Source of the DNA: Dinochytrium kinnereticum
Taxonomy: Eukaryota; Chytridiomycota; Chytridiomycetes; Chytridiales; Chytridiaceae
Direction of reading: 5' to 3'
DNA length: 64,000 nucleotides
Assembly: GCA_027604005.1 (NCBI GenBank)
Contig: JADGJT010000057.1
Location: forward strand, 1-64,000
The notes under the pieces were generated by a model. It saw nothing but the letters and a program-made list of their open reading frames with translations, had not been told where the DNA came from and searched no databases. The position numbers and the translations under genes are program-made. Below are positions 21,887 through 36,656 of this stretch, piece after piece (the stretch's first letter is position 1; each line of letters starts with the position of its first letter).

Positions 21887-23110
21887 TTAGGTATCTGAAT
21901 AGTCCTCAAAGACTACTTTTCGTTTCTTCAGGGGGATCGTAAGATTGATGATCTCTTTTGTGCTGTTCTTCCTCTTCCGAATGTGAGAGTTTTCAAAATC
22001 CACAGTATCAGAGTCCGTGGCCTTCCTAGTTTGCTCTTGAATAAGACGCACTACCCTTCCGACAGCCTTTTTCTTCTTTTGAAAAAGCTCTTTAGATCTG
22101 GCTATAGACCTCATGAGTCCTGGTCTGTAATGCACCGCCGCTTTATGTAGGGTCTTGATCAACCAGTCTTTAATAAAGTGTTTAAAGAAAAGGCTTTTAC
22201 TGACAGGTCTAAATTGTAAGAAATGTTCCAGTAAAATGCCTCCATGATGTTACTGTGTCGACCTCAACGCCGAGATCCTCTCTGCTTGCAATGACAACAC
22301 ACTATTTCTCTCGCACTGATACTGTTTGCACTTTTGCTAAGAGTTAGAAAACTCATCACTCCAGGCCATAGTCGGGGATTTGGATTCAAGCAGCAGTTTG
22401 CACTTGCTGTTTGTGAGTTGCTGGCAGCAGGCTGGAACAGCCCTATATGTTTCATCAATCTTTGTCAGTGGTCTTTGTTGAATTGAGCGAGCAATGCGCG
22501 AAGAGTCCCAGATCTTGTTGCCTACATCGGCCCAAGCTCAAAGGCGGTCAACCAAGTTTTAAAAAACAAGGGTTGACACTGCATGTGACAAATTACTTGA
22601 GCGGGCTCATCCACATCATCACGAAGAATGTTCTTCAAAGACACTGAGATCTTGATGATGGCATGCCAAAGAACCTGCTTGAGATGCCGATAGAGCTCAG
22701 CGACAGTTTTCTGGATCCGCAATCACCATGTCCGAAGGCTTGTTGTTGAGATTGGCGTTGATTGCTTGGCGGACCTTTGAGTCGCGAGTGAGAAGAACTA
22801 CGTAGTTTGGGTGTGCCAGGTTGTCCATGTAGGTTGGCTCGCCAAGGTGAATCAACACCAGCCTGCGCCCAATTGCGCAAAGAATGGGTTTCAAACCGCC
22901 GCCGGGCATGGGAGCGACGGGGTTGGCTGACAGAGGATAGGGGTAAGCTGACGCCGGTGCCCAGGTGTGCGTGCACCCACTGCCGCGACTTACGGCTTTT
23001 CAGTTCCTGGCACGTAGTGAGGCCCGGCTGCAGCACCATTGTATGTGTGTGCGCCGCCGCTGCCGTGTACGTAGCCTGGGCTGGCCGTAGCACAGTCAAT
23101 CAGGGGGCTC
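21887..23110 (-). pseudogene. Broken minus-strand coding region of unknown family
   Basis: Several open pieces on this strand look like real protein but do not join cleanly. Near 23020-23100 is a Gly/Ala/Tyr-rich piece (HGSGGAHTYNGAAAG). At 22909-22697 one reads 'LIHLGEPTYMDNLAHPNYVV' and ends in a stop; within ~30 bp another frame takes over at 22715-22525 (VAELYRHLKQVLWHAIIKIS). At ~22220-21887 a Lys/Arg-rich segment occurs (FKHFIKDWLIKTLHKAAVHY, then basic clusters). Between them are stops with no plausible splice signals of normal length. The best reading is a degraded gene or transposon-derived ORF. It could instead be a live gene with introns I failed to see. I do not recognise the family. 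Confidence 0.4.
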
Positions 23111-23355
23111 ATCGTTAAAGGCCTTCAACGCCATCAATGACAACGCTTAGGAACGTGCACTACGCTGCTCGTGGCTTCCAGGCACGCAACCGCCCCCCTC
23201 GACATAGTCCTACCTACCAGAATTGTGCCTGGTGCGCGAAGCTGATAACGTCCAAAATGCTTAAATAGAACTACAATATACTCAAAAAACAAAAAACACT
23301 AAAAGAATAATGACTCAAGAAAAGAAGTCGCTCAGTGGGTGAATTAAACATGAGG

Positions 23356-23690
23356 CTATATTGCTGGCATGGGGAGATATCTTTGCTTTTTTTGAAGTGC
23401 GTGATCAACACTTTCCAAGGCTGAGTGGACCTGATTGAGGTCATACAAGGCCCATTCAACACTTTTCACAGTGATCCAAGCCGTACCTCCAGAGCCTCTG
23501 AGCATCGCAACTTCTCGTTGATCACCGGCTGGGATCTATTCGGTGCATATTTACATTAGCAATTGGCTCTGTTGCGACTGAGATATCTCACCGTGACTGA
23601 CTCCTGGGGACAGCTCGATCGTCGTCGTTGATTGCCACCCACCCTTCAAGGTTACAGCAAGGTCATAAGGACTTTCAGGGAATTCAGGGC
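23356..23690 (-). CDS. Partial minus-strand gene fragment, unknown
   Basis: Two exon-like pieces read smoothly. The first (~23690-23602) encodes 'YDLAVTLKGGWQSTTTIELS'. It is joined by a 66-nt intron (GTCAGT...AATAG) to 23535-23356, which encodes 'IPAGDQREVAMLRGSGGTAW', 'WALYDLNQVHSALESV' and a stop. The alternating hydrophobic/polar pattern suggests a beta-rich domain followed by a helix. No start codon or upstream exon could be found before the PKC1 start at 23764, so the fragment is either 5'-truncated or uses a short unseen first exon. It could be part of the same decayed locus as 21887-23110. Function unknown. Confidence 0.35.
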
Positions 23691-23763
23691 TGTTTCATCT
23701 TTCCTCTCACATAATCGTAGTTCGCATCCCTCCTGATCGTGCTTGAGGACAGAGGGTGAAATA

Positions 23764-27673
<3,910 letters not shown>

Positions 27674-28225
27674 GTTGTGATCTTTGTCGAGAAAGAACGA
27701 AGCGTTTGATTGCTCTTTGTTAAATTTTGCTAACATCTACTGTTCTCCACTGAGTGGGCTCAGGAGAGCCGTACCAAGCAAGCCCCAGGCACCCCACCTT
27801 CCGCGGTCCTTCCAAATGGAGTTGTCACTCGCAGCCGATGTTAAACGATACTAATCGAATTCACTTGCTGGGTGGAAGACAATTTCGAGCCCCTTCCTTC
27901 TCTCTTTTCTTTATGGTTCTTGTTTATTTGTTTTTCGAAAAATTCTTCTCTGTCATTGCTGCATGCCACGTCTCCTTTATAAACTCCTTTCTTTCTTTTC
28001 TTTACTTCTTTGCGTCGTTTTTGATCATTTCATGTTATCTCTTATAAGCCCGGTTGCTTTTCAATCGAATACTTTTCATGGAGTTTGCGCATACACCGTA
28101 CTTTTCTGATTTAAATGCGTTGGTTTCCCTTTTTGAGATATATATATTCATAGTTTATATTGAAGGATTATATACATTGATCTTAATCATCCCAGTTATG
28201 CTAGGCCAGCTATCATTTCCCATGC
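27674..28225. other. Convergent 3' spacer
   Basis: These 552 bp lie between the PKC1 stop (+) and the stop of the unknown minus-strand gene. The middle is pyrimidine-rich and looks like 3' UTR. Nothing coding or structural is recognised. Confidence 0.45.
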
Positions 28226-28858
28226 TTACATATCACCTTCATCCGCAGTCAAGTATGCATCTGACATCACTGCAACTGAGTCATCATCCGAACCGTATTC
28301 ATCGGGGCGTGTAGACTGCAGTTTCGAGTCTTTGGGAGATGTTGTAGTGGATACACACTCGACGTTAACTGAAACTTCAGCCTCTCTTCTTTGAAACTTC
28401 CAACCAAAGTGAGAACGAATTGGATAACCTTTCAATTCTACGGCATTTTGACCTTTCTCTTTTTCGAGGGGTTGATTATGAGTTCGACTGTGTTCCCTTT
28501 CTATAACGACACTCGCAGTAGCTGCGTTTTCGGAATTCGCACCATCACGCAGTCGTATCATCCGCCGCAAAAATAATCTGGTATCGGCTGACAGGTCAAG
28601 ATCTCGAAATGACTTCTTTGTTCCGTTGCCGTTTTTGTGTTTTCGGAGAGCCTTTGGAACCTCGTCAGGGAAAGCACTTGGGTGTTTCCATTCGGGGCAT
28701 CTTCTGAGGGCCACCTCACGTAAAGCGCCTTCTCCACCGAGGGGGTATCTTGAGCAGAACACGTTCTTGTCATTTGATGAATGCTTTTGCACAAAGCCCT
28801 CCTCTATCTCTGCATATTCCCATGGCCGACTGGTACTTTCGTTCTTTGCCGTCTTCAT
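28226..28858 (-). CDS. Hypothetical protein
   Basis: A single open exon of 210 aa from the ATG at 28858 (MKTAKNESTSRPWEYAEIEE). The frame stays open to another ATG at 28948 whose CATG overlaps the LUC7 start. The extra segment contains an A/T run and a good TTTATTTCAG acceptor just before 28870, so I take it as a 5' UTR intron and prefer 28858. Features: mostly charged and polar, a central helix ('LSADTRLFLRRMIRLRDG'), and an acidic Asp/Ser/Glu C-terminus ending DEGDM. There is no signal peptide, membrane span or recognisable domain. It is divergent from LUC7. It may be nuclear, judging only from composition. Function not assigned. Confidence 0.5.
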   Translation of the reverse strand: MKTAKNESTSRPWEYAEIEEGFVQKHSSNDKNVFCSRYPLGGEGALREVALRRCPEWKHPSAFPDEVPKALRKHKNGNGTKKSFRDLDLSADTRLFLRRMIRLRDGANSENAATASVVIEREHSRTHNQPLEKEKGQNAVELKGYPIRSHFGWKFQRREAEVSVNVECVSTTTSPKDSKLQSTRPDEYGSDDDSVAVMSDAYLTADEGDM

Positions 28859-28946
28859 CACCAGATACTGAAATAAAATAATTTTTTTTTTATATTTTTC
28901 TGTCCATAAAATATAGCAAGCAGTTCCGCACCGCCGATCGAAGCTC

Positions 28947-30491
28947 ATGGATTATCAACGAAAGCTCTTTGAGGAGGTGAGTTCAGCATCCAGCCTTCGC
29001 CTGTAAACCATGCATATATTTGTTATATTCAGCGCTTAACATCCTGCTTTCTAATGGTCAGCTCATGAACCCTTTGATTGGGGTTGCCAAGAGCTACAAG
29101 GACAAGGATGTTTGCAAGCATCAGATGGTAGCATTTTGCCCATATGAGCTCTTCACAAAGTAGGTTCCTTGAATTTGAGTGCAATTTGAGCCTTAAATAT
29201 TGATGAATACTCCAGCACAAAAGTGGACCTAGGGGCTTGTCCAAGCAAGGTGCATGATGACCGACTTCGTGAAGAGTAAGGATTGCAGACTTTCTTTCGC
29301 CATGGCTTTGAAGCTAACGTTTTTCTTAATAGTTATCAGGCATCAGCGGACAAAGGCCATCTTGGTTGGGAGCAGGCATTTGCGAACTTCCTCACCAAGC
29401 TCGTCAATGATATGGATAGGTCAATCAAGAGAGGCAAGGAGAGGATTAACACTACAGGGCCTGTGGGACCTGATGACCCTGCTGCCATTATGGCTGCGGC
29501 AGGTGAAGCTGAGCAGGAGGAGCGCATAGTCTTTTTGGAAGAACAAGCCAAGACCCTCACTGCGCAAATGGAGGAGTTTGGCGAAATGGGTGAAGTGGAA
29601 AAAGCCCAGAGCCTCCTTCATCAGGTCGAAGCGTTGAAGCAGAACATCTCAAGTATCAAAAATGTATGTTTCCAAGCTTTTGTTGAGGTCATTTGGTAGA
29701 CTCACTTTCTTTTTGAAGACAATTGGACGTCGACTCACCATCTGCGAAATCTGCTCTGCTTGCCTTGTTGCAAATGAAACTGCCCAGAGAATGGATGCGC
29801 ATTTGATTGGAAAACAGCATACAGGCTACTTAAAGATCAGGCAATGGCTGGATGCATGGAAAGTGAGTTGCTCAGGCTTTATGCCTAGATTAACGGCTTC
29901 CAGAAATCACCTTTTTACGCTCAACCCAGGGATAATGGTGGTAGAGAGATGGGACGTGGGCGAGACTTTGATCGCGGAGCCAGGCGCTTCGATCGAGATT
30001 CAGATAACTCTAGATACTCAGACGACCGAGGTGATAGGCGCGGTGGATATGCAAGAGGTGGGTGGCACCGTGGAGGGCCTTCCCACGATCGAGGTCAAGA
30101 TGATGATTACCGAGGAAACCAGCCACGGGGTTCTGCGCCTCCAGAGTGGCGAAATGATCGTGACGAACGTCGAGGAGGACCACCCGCGAGAAGTGAAAAT
30201 AATGGCCCATCACATGCAACTGCACCTTATCACAAAGGGAGGAACTCCAAGTGGGATGAGCGTCCAGCTGATGAGAATGGGATGAATGGTTACTTGGATG
30301 ATGACAGCGGGAGACGGTCTGGTCAAGCTTCTGGAGGTTTGAGCGGCAGCCGGGACGATGATGTTGAGTATGGAGATCGTAGTTGGGATAATCGACGCGA
30401 CGGACACGATGAAGATAGGTCGAAGCGGAGTTTCCGCGGCCAGCGGGATGCAAGAGAGTTAAGCCCCGTTGATTATAGACGCAGACGCTAG
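28947..30491 (+). CDS. LUC7: LUC7-like U1 snRNP splicing factor
   Basis: Component of U1 snRNP that helps select 5' splice sites. Six exons (28947-28976, 29062-29159, 29216-29275, 29333-29663, 29719-29862, 29904-30491), 416 aa. Seen: a CCCH zinc finger ('VCKHQMVAFCPYELF' ... 'VDLGACPSKVH'), a coiled coil from ~105 to 180, a C2H2-type finger ('ICEICSACLV' ... 'HLIGKQHTGY'), then an Arg/Asp/Gly-rich tail of ~180 residues with RGGY, RD and RS-like repeats. The tail identifies the correct frame; an overlapping open frame in the last exon is a shadow. The last intron is 41 nt. Identification secure. Confidence 0.94.
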
Positions 30492-30642
30492 AGTTGCGTA
30501 GCAGATATGTACTTCGCTGGTTTTTTCTTATCATATTTTGCTTGTTGGTGAAGCAGATAGCTCTTTCTTTTTCTGCGCGCTTCTTACTTTCACGATGCGG
30601 TAATTTATGTTCAATGGCTACATGTAATATATTGAATAGTTC

Positions 30643-31397
30643 TCAAACAACACGGCCGACAATGGGATATTTCTTCTGGTAATGGGCGTGCCACTTGTCC
30701 AAGGTTTGCATCTGAAATGATCTTTAATGGTTCGGGCAAAGCAATTTACTCACCTCCTCGGCATTGAGGGAGGAGAAGTCCGCAACGCAGTCCTCAGGCT
30801 TCAGCGAACTCTTGCCGAGCGCCTTTGTAATTCATTAATATCCGAGAAGAAGATAGAACTATGACAGCAGCCTTAATTTATACCTTCGAGGCATCTTTGC
30901 CGGCGAAGACAGAGTAACCTTGACCAGGCTCGTACATTCCCCTGTTCTGGGTAACGTCAAATACTGGAAGTCGTGTCAGTAACTGATTAAACAAGCGCAG
31001 CAATAACCTGTTCCCTTGACGGCAAGGTAGACGGGCCTGGATGGATCAGAGCCGTTAAACTGTGAGAGCTCAGAGGCGGAGAACTGCTTGTCTCCGGCGG
31101 GAGGAAGCGGATTAGGGGAGTCCGAGGTCATTGGAGGCCTGATGGAGAATACAGTGACAATGCATGCATGAGGCTTAAGTTTTCTCTTTTTTGCATCATT
31201 GCTTTCCCTTACGTGAACTTGAATTTCGAAGAGGGCGGAGCAGGTGTGGCCTGGGTGGATTGAGAAGCAGGTGCTTGAGGTTTGGCTTCAGGCTTGTTGT
31301 TTGAGCGCTTGCCGGCTGGCTTCCTGCTGCTGGCGAATGCAAAGACGGCGACGAGGGAGAAACCAAGGAGCAAGGTGAAGAAGAGTTCAGATTCCAT
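30643..31397 (-). CDS. DAP1: DAP1/PGRMC-type haem-binding membrane protein
   Basis: Cytochrome b5-like haem protein of the MAPR family; in yeast it supports Erg11/CYP51 and sterol synthesis in the ER. Five exons, beginning 31397-31213. Seen: an N-terminal membrane anchor (ESELFFTLLLGFSLVAVFAF), an Ala/Pro/Lys-rich linker, then the cytochrome-b5-like domain. Its landmarks are 'FSASELSQFNGSD', 'VYLAVKGTVFDVT', 'MYEPGQGYSVFAGKDASKAL' and a C-terminal 'WHAHYQKKYPIVGRVV'. The haem-ligand tyrosines in the Y-x-x-x-x-x-Y region are present. It is divergent from the RUD3-like golgin across 401 bp. Identification secure. Confidence 0.93.
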
Positions 31398-31798
31398 GTG
31401 ACACTTTGGTGGAATCACTTTTCGGGAATGATCGGTCAAACAGTCATCGACAAACGGTGGCGACATGGGGAACACTGGGCGATAAGAATAGCTGAATAGG
31501 CGATGGAATGCCATACGCATTCAGACGATGCTGATATTTGCCTGCCATGAAGGCGCTTTTGGTCTGTTGTTCGTTGGATCTGTACGGTGAAAAAAGATTA
31601 GTGTGCCCAATAAAGTCGCGAGCGATGCAGATATCTGATCATGCCATGAACATTGAATCAACGTTGGTTGCGCTCTCACCCGTGAGCACCGCCGATCAGT
31701 TGATGTCCTCAAGCCAAGTCAACAAATCAAATTTTCAGTCTTCTTGATGCTCCAAGAGGCCGTTTGAGGCCCAACTTACACGAGTGCAAGTCGATCCG
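31398..31798. other. Divergent spacer DAP1 / RUD3
   Basis: This 401-bp stretch must carry both promoters. It has no coding exon and no distinct TATA box or operator-like repeat that I can support. Confidence 0.4.
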
Positions 31799-34700
31799 AT
31801 GGCGTCCTCAGGAAATCCGTCAGGATCATGGTTTAACCTGGATGCGCGCAACCTGCAGAACATCAACCTTTCGTCCATCGCCTCAAAGGTTACATCCATC
31901 ATGAAGGAATCCCCATTCTCCGAATCATCATCCCACTTAGGCGACCCAGACTCCTACCGAAAGAAGCATGACGACGACCCTCTTCACATTGACAATGGAT
32001 TTGATGGAGAGATTGAAGGTCTGCTTTTATTGTTTTGAAGAAGAGATGGATGGGTTGTCTAAATCATGAATCTCCTAAGATCTAAATAGCTTTCCATCCT
32101 CAGAACCTTCATTTGAAGATCTGAAGAGAATGAACCGCGACTTAAGAATGGAGGTGGGTTACTAACAGGTATGAGTTAACTTCTGATCGATGTTCTTGAA
32201 ATGATCAGCTTCAGCGAACGCAACAGGATTTGCACGAGGAAATAAGCTCGCGGGACAACCATATCAAGGCTCTGGAAGCCCGTTTGGTGGCCATGCGCCA
32301 GTCTGCGGCCTCACCACCTCAGAGCCCATCACAGGATTCAGATCGTGCTGCTCTGCTTCAGGAAAAGCTAAATAAGGCGGTTTCTCATTTAAAACCCTTG
32401 ATTGAGGAGAATAAATCCTTGTCCGCACGGCTTGAAGACAAGGAGAAGAATGAATCAAGACTCTTTGAAGAGATTCGACGACTCAAGTCTCAGTCTGCAC
32501 CAGTTGAAAGCTCAAGCGACCTACTAGCTGTCTCCGAATGGAAAGAAAAATACGATTTCATGAAGGAGCACGTTGCAAATCTTGAGGAAACAGTCACCGA
32601 ACTCAATGAAAAGGATCTAGAGCTCAGAAAAAAATTGGATTCTGTCACAAAGGCTGATAAGGCCAAGGCCAAGGAATTGGACGAGTTGCACCGCACGATT
32701 AAAGACCTTCGCCAACAAACCGCCGATCATCCTATAGCTGCTGGTGTTGAAGAGGAGTTGAAAGAGCAGTTACAGAAGCTGATTCTTGAAAAGGCTTCTC
32801 TTGATTCGCAGCTTAAGACAGCCACGGAAGAAAGATCTGAGGCTCTTGAGGCTGTAGAGAAGCTGAGCGAGGACTTTCAGAAAAAACTAGTCAAGCTTGA
32901 GGAAGAGAAGAATGCAAGAAAACAGACTTTCCAGTCCGAGTTGGAGAAAAGGCAAGCTGAAATCGCTGCCTCTGCTGCACAAGTTTCTCAGCTTTACGTG
33001 GAAATGGAGACTCTCTCAAAAAGTCTCTCTGAGCGTGATGAGAAAATTGCTAATATGGATGAGGAGTTGGGAGCATTAATAGAGGTTCGAGAACAGACAT
33101 CGCGGAAGGAAGCCGAGATACAAAGGCTTGAAAAGGACATTCTGGCTCTCTCACAAAAGCTGAAAGACTTAAAGGTCGAGAATATTGAACTTGAAGGCCG
33201 ACTACAAGAAACCGATAAAAGCAACTCTGATGCCTCCGATTTGCAGGCTGAGAAAAAAAGATTGGGCGAGGAACTGCAATCTCTCCAATCTGCAAACGAA
33301 TTAGCCTTAGCTGAATTCGAACGCGAAAGGCAAACGCTTATTGAGGAGGCGGCTCAAATCACGATTGAGTTGGAGAATAAACACGTGGCTTTCCAGGCTG
33401 AGGCTGCCCAAGTCGCATCCCTTAGCTCTAAATTGGAAGCTAACGTGGCGTCCATTTCCGCTTTGGAGGCAGAAAACGAAGCCATCTTCCAAAAAATGGA
33501 GTCGGCTCAGAAGGAAATTCTCGCACTATCCTCTAAAGTAGAAGCCCTTTCACGCGAAAAGGCAGCTCTTCAAAGCCAACTGGATGATGCTTTTTCGAAC
33601 CAACGAGAATCGCAGTTCAATAATGATGCATTGAAGCATGATCGGGAGTCTATCATCGCCCCTTTGGCTTATCTATCTCAGCAGTTCTATGACTATATTT
33701 TGTGTCTTAATGAAAATGGTGAACCTCGTGGTATTTTATTCAGCGGCACGAATGTGCCTGACGAGGTTTCGGATTCGTTGCTATCTCTTCAAGCTCTGTG
33801 CGAAAAGTTTCAAGACGGGCTTCGCACAAAGGAGAGAACTATGGCAGAGCTTCGGGATAATGTCACTGGTGAGGATATCGTTGTTCCTACTATGTATCCG
33901 TCAGGTATTAATAATATTACCTTACAATATAGCCTTTGAACAACTTACCGCAGACTTGAATGCGGAGATTGAGGAAAGGACGGGCAACCTGAGTGCTGTT
34001 CATCAGGAACTGTCCATTTTGCGAGAAGAAAAGGACCGCATTACCTCTGAGCATGCCCTGTTAGTTGAGAAGCTCTCCACAGTAAAAAGCTCTGTTATGC
34101 CAAAACTTCAAGCCGAAATGGTATGAATCTCTTCTCCGCTCAAACCCCTTTTCTAACATTACCGCAAAATAGGACGAAAGTAATCGGCTTCGAGAAGAAG
34201 TTACCTCACTTAATTCTATAATCTCCTCCCTTCGCGAGGAACGTGCCCTTCTCAAAAGCGAGATGGCCTCCCTCGCAAACTCAGATGCCCACCTCCGCGA
34301 TATATCCACCCAAAACTCGGCCGAATCCAACCGCCTTCAATCCGAGCTGGACGCAACTGTTACCGAGCTTGAGGCGACGAAGTCAGAGCTAGAGAAGGTC
34401 CAGCGCCGGCTATCCGCTCTTCAGCATCATATGGCGGAGACGGAGGAGGCTAATACCCACGAAGCCCTCAGAATAGAATCGACGCTAGCGGAATACAAGA
34501 CTCGCGTTGAGAGCCTAGAACGAGAGAGAGAAAACTGGGAGGAGGTTGCGCAGGAATCCCAGGATGCCGTGAGAATTGCAGAGGACCGTGCTGCGGAGGC
34601 AAAGGAGGCGGCAGAAAAGGCTAGGGAGGAGCTTGAGCTAGCGCTAAGGGCTCGAGAGCGCGATCAACTCAGTATCTCTAACCTTCAGTCTGTTTTAGAG

Positions 34701-35584
34701 GAGTTTCAAGCAGGTACGTAACGGAATGTCATTTTGGGGCATTACTGTGTGTGTATGCTTATATTGTTGTTATCTTTTCTCTGTTCGAAACTTCAGCCAA
34801 AGAAGGGGAGATTGAGTTTGAGCTGGAGAGTTTGAAAAAACAGCTCCAGACTGCGACGAAATCACTTGAGGAATACCGAGAAAGGGCGTTGAAAGCGGAG
34901 GAACAGATTAGCGAGTTGGACGTAGATGCACCTAATCTGTCGGAGCTCGAGACTGAACTTCAGGAGAAGAGCGTGGAGGTTGGCAGACTTCGGGCAAGAG
35001 GTTTGTCCCTTTGATATCCTTTTTCCCGGCTTTGTTGTTCTTAATAACCCTTTGCAGTTATCTCCCTAGAGTCCTACCTGGCGGAGGCGATTCGGCGGGC
35101 TGGATCTCCTGATAACCAGGTAGATAGAAGGCTGATATCAAACCTGGTTGTCCAGTTCATGTCAACGGCTCGCGGCGATACGAAGCGATTCGAGATGTTA
35201 TCTGTTATTGCCAATGTCCTAAGGTTGACGGACGAGGATAAGGTGAAGATTGGGTTGCTACGAAAGGTCGGAGCGAATCCGCCTCCTACCAGTCCTTCTG
35301 CTGCTACGGGGGAGAGCTTTACAGATCTTTGGATATCTTTCCTTATCAGGGTACGCATTGCCTGTTTTTTCAAGCTTCTCAGCTCAATAACTTATTTGAC
35401 TTCAAATTCTTTTGATTTTCAGGAATCGGGCAATGCACATCTTAAGGAAGAAGTTGACCTTGCGAAGAAAGGGGAAGCTGCCACGACCGATCCTCCGGGT
35501 TTTAAGGAGAGTGAAAAGCAACCGCCTGCAGACTTGACGGCTAGCCGGCGCGGGAGCAACTTTTTTAGCTGGAAGAAAGACTGA
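31799..35584 (+). CDS. RUD3: GRAB-domain golgin (Rud3/GMAP-210-like)
   Basis: Cis-Golgi tether recruited by Arf1. Eight exons (31799-32018, 32104-32153, 32209-33868, 33933-34120, 34173-34713, 34797-35000, 35058-35350, 35423-35584), 1105 aa. Seen: a Ser-rich N-terminus, then nearly 900 residues of heptad-pattern coiled coil. Near residues 970-1020 lies the GRIP-related Arf-binding (GRAB) domain ('LISNLVVQFMSTARGDTKRF' followed by 'EMLSVIANVL'). A polar tail follows, ending NFFSWKKD. In a coiled coil only the GRAB motif is diagnostic, and it is very clear. The start is the first ATG; a GTG 15 bp upstream is not used. Yeast Rud3 is shorter (~480 aa) and animal GMAP-210 longer (~1980 aa). Confidence 0.88.
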
Positions 35585-35716
35585 ATTTTTCGCGTCCATC
35601 GCTTTTGTACTTTAATAATAGATGCATTGAGTGGCCAGTCATGGTCCCTTATTAACTTTTGGATTTTTTTCAAGCATCACAATGTAACATTTTCGATATT
35701 TTGGTTTTGGTCTGAA

Positions 35717-36656
35717 ATGAATTTACGGTCAGGAAAGGTCACCCGCAACCTCGCCAACCCGATCCTACTCGTCCTCGACCTCAACGGGACACTTATCGAC
35801 CGCTTAGTAACATCCACCGACAAAGCCCTTGCCCGCCAAAATCCCCTCTGCCCCCTCGTCCCCGACTTTCATCTCAATGGAGCAAGGTAAGGCCATCACC
35901 CCAAGAAAAGACGCCCATCCCACCCCACAAAGCTAAGCAAAACGCAATACCCTTTGCAAGAGTGTACCTCCGCCCTTATCTCGATCGATTTCTGGATGAC
36001 CTATTCCAGGAATTCAAGGTAGCAGTGTGGACATCGGCCACGACCAAGAACAGCGTGCCGCTTGTTCAGAACATTTTTGGAAAAAGATGCAAGCAGCTTG
36101 CTTTTCATTGGGACAGGTCGAGATGTGATCTTGTGTCGGAGATTGGGAATCCTTATGGAAGTGTAAAGAATCTTGAGAAAGTTTGGTTGGATTCTACGGT
36201 CAATGCTGGAGGTATTTGGAGTGAGGTGAGTCGTTTTGGTTTGTTTTTCTTAATCCTTGCCACAATCAAGCGATCTTCTTCCCACGAATGAAACGAAATA
36301 ATTAATGAAATCCCTTGATGTAAAAGAAAAATACCCTCCTTATCGATGACACCCCACGGAAGTCAACAGAAACTCCACAAAACCTTCTCTGGCTCCCAAC
36401 CTACGCCGCTTCAAACCTCACCATCAACTTCGACCACGACACGACCCTCCTCTGCGTCTCAGCCTATCTTCAACGTCTGGCAGCGGCGCATAAGGTGAAT
36501 CCTGTAGAAGATGTGAGAAAATGGGTGGAAGACGTGCCGTTGTTTGTTAAATCTGAGGAACACCAATTGCCCGTGCCTTACCTTGAATTTGCGGTGACGC
36601 CTGGAGAGGAGTTGATCGAGAGGAGACATCGGAAGACGAGAATGTCTGGGAATTAG
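35717..36656 (+). CDS. FCP1/NIF-type HAD phosphatase-like protein
   Basis: Three exons (35717-35886, 35961-36225, 36327-36656), 254 aa. It is a compact FCP1-homology HAD domain: motif I 'LLVLDLNGTLIDR', 'VYLRPYLDRFLDDL', motif II 'VAVWTSATTKNS', and motif III 'LLIDDTPRKS'. Motif I reads DLNGT rather than the usual DxDGT. The nucleophile Asp is kept, but the second Asp, the general acid/base, is Asn, a variant I associate with a fungal SPBC1271.03c-like subgroup. Activity may be reduced or altered. There is no transmembrane or mitochondrial signal, arguing against Tim50. It starts only 132 bp after the RUD3 stop on the same strand. A longer in-frame ATG upstream encodes a hydrophobic run over UTR-like sequence and is not chosen. 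Confidence 0.82.

Noticed and set aside
22807..23118. Plus-strand 103-codon frame
   Set aside because: The opposite strand gives the more protein-like reading; this looks like its complement.
29662..30285. Alternative frame through the last LUC7 exon
   Set aside because: The competing frame gives the Arg/Asp/Gly-rich tail expected of Luc7 proteins and is reached by a consensus 41-nt intron.
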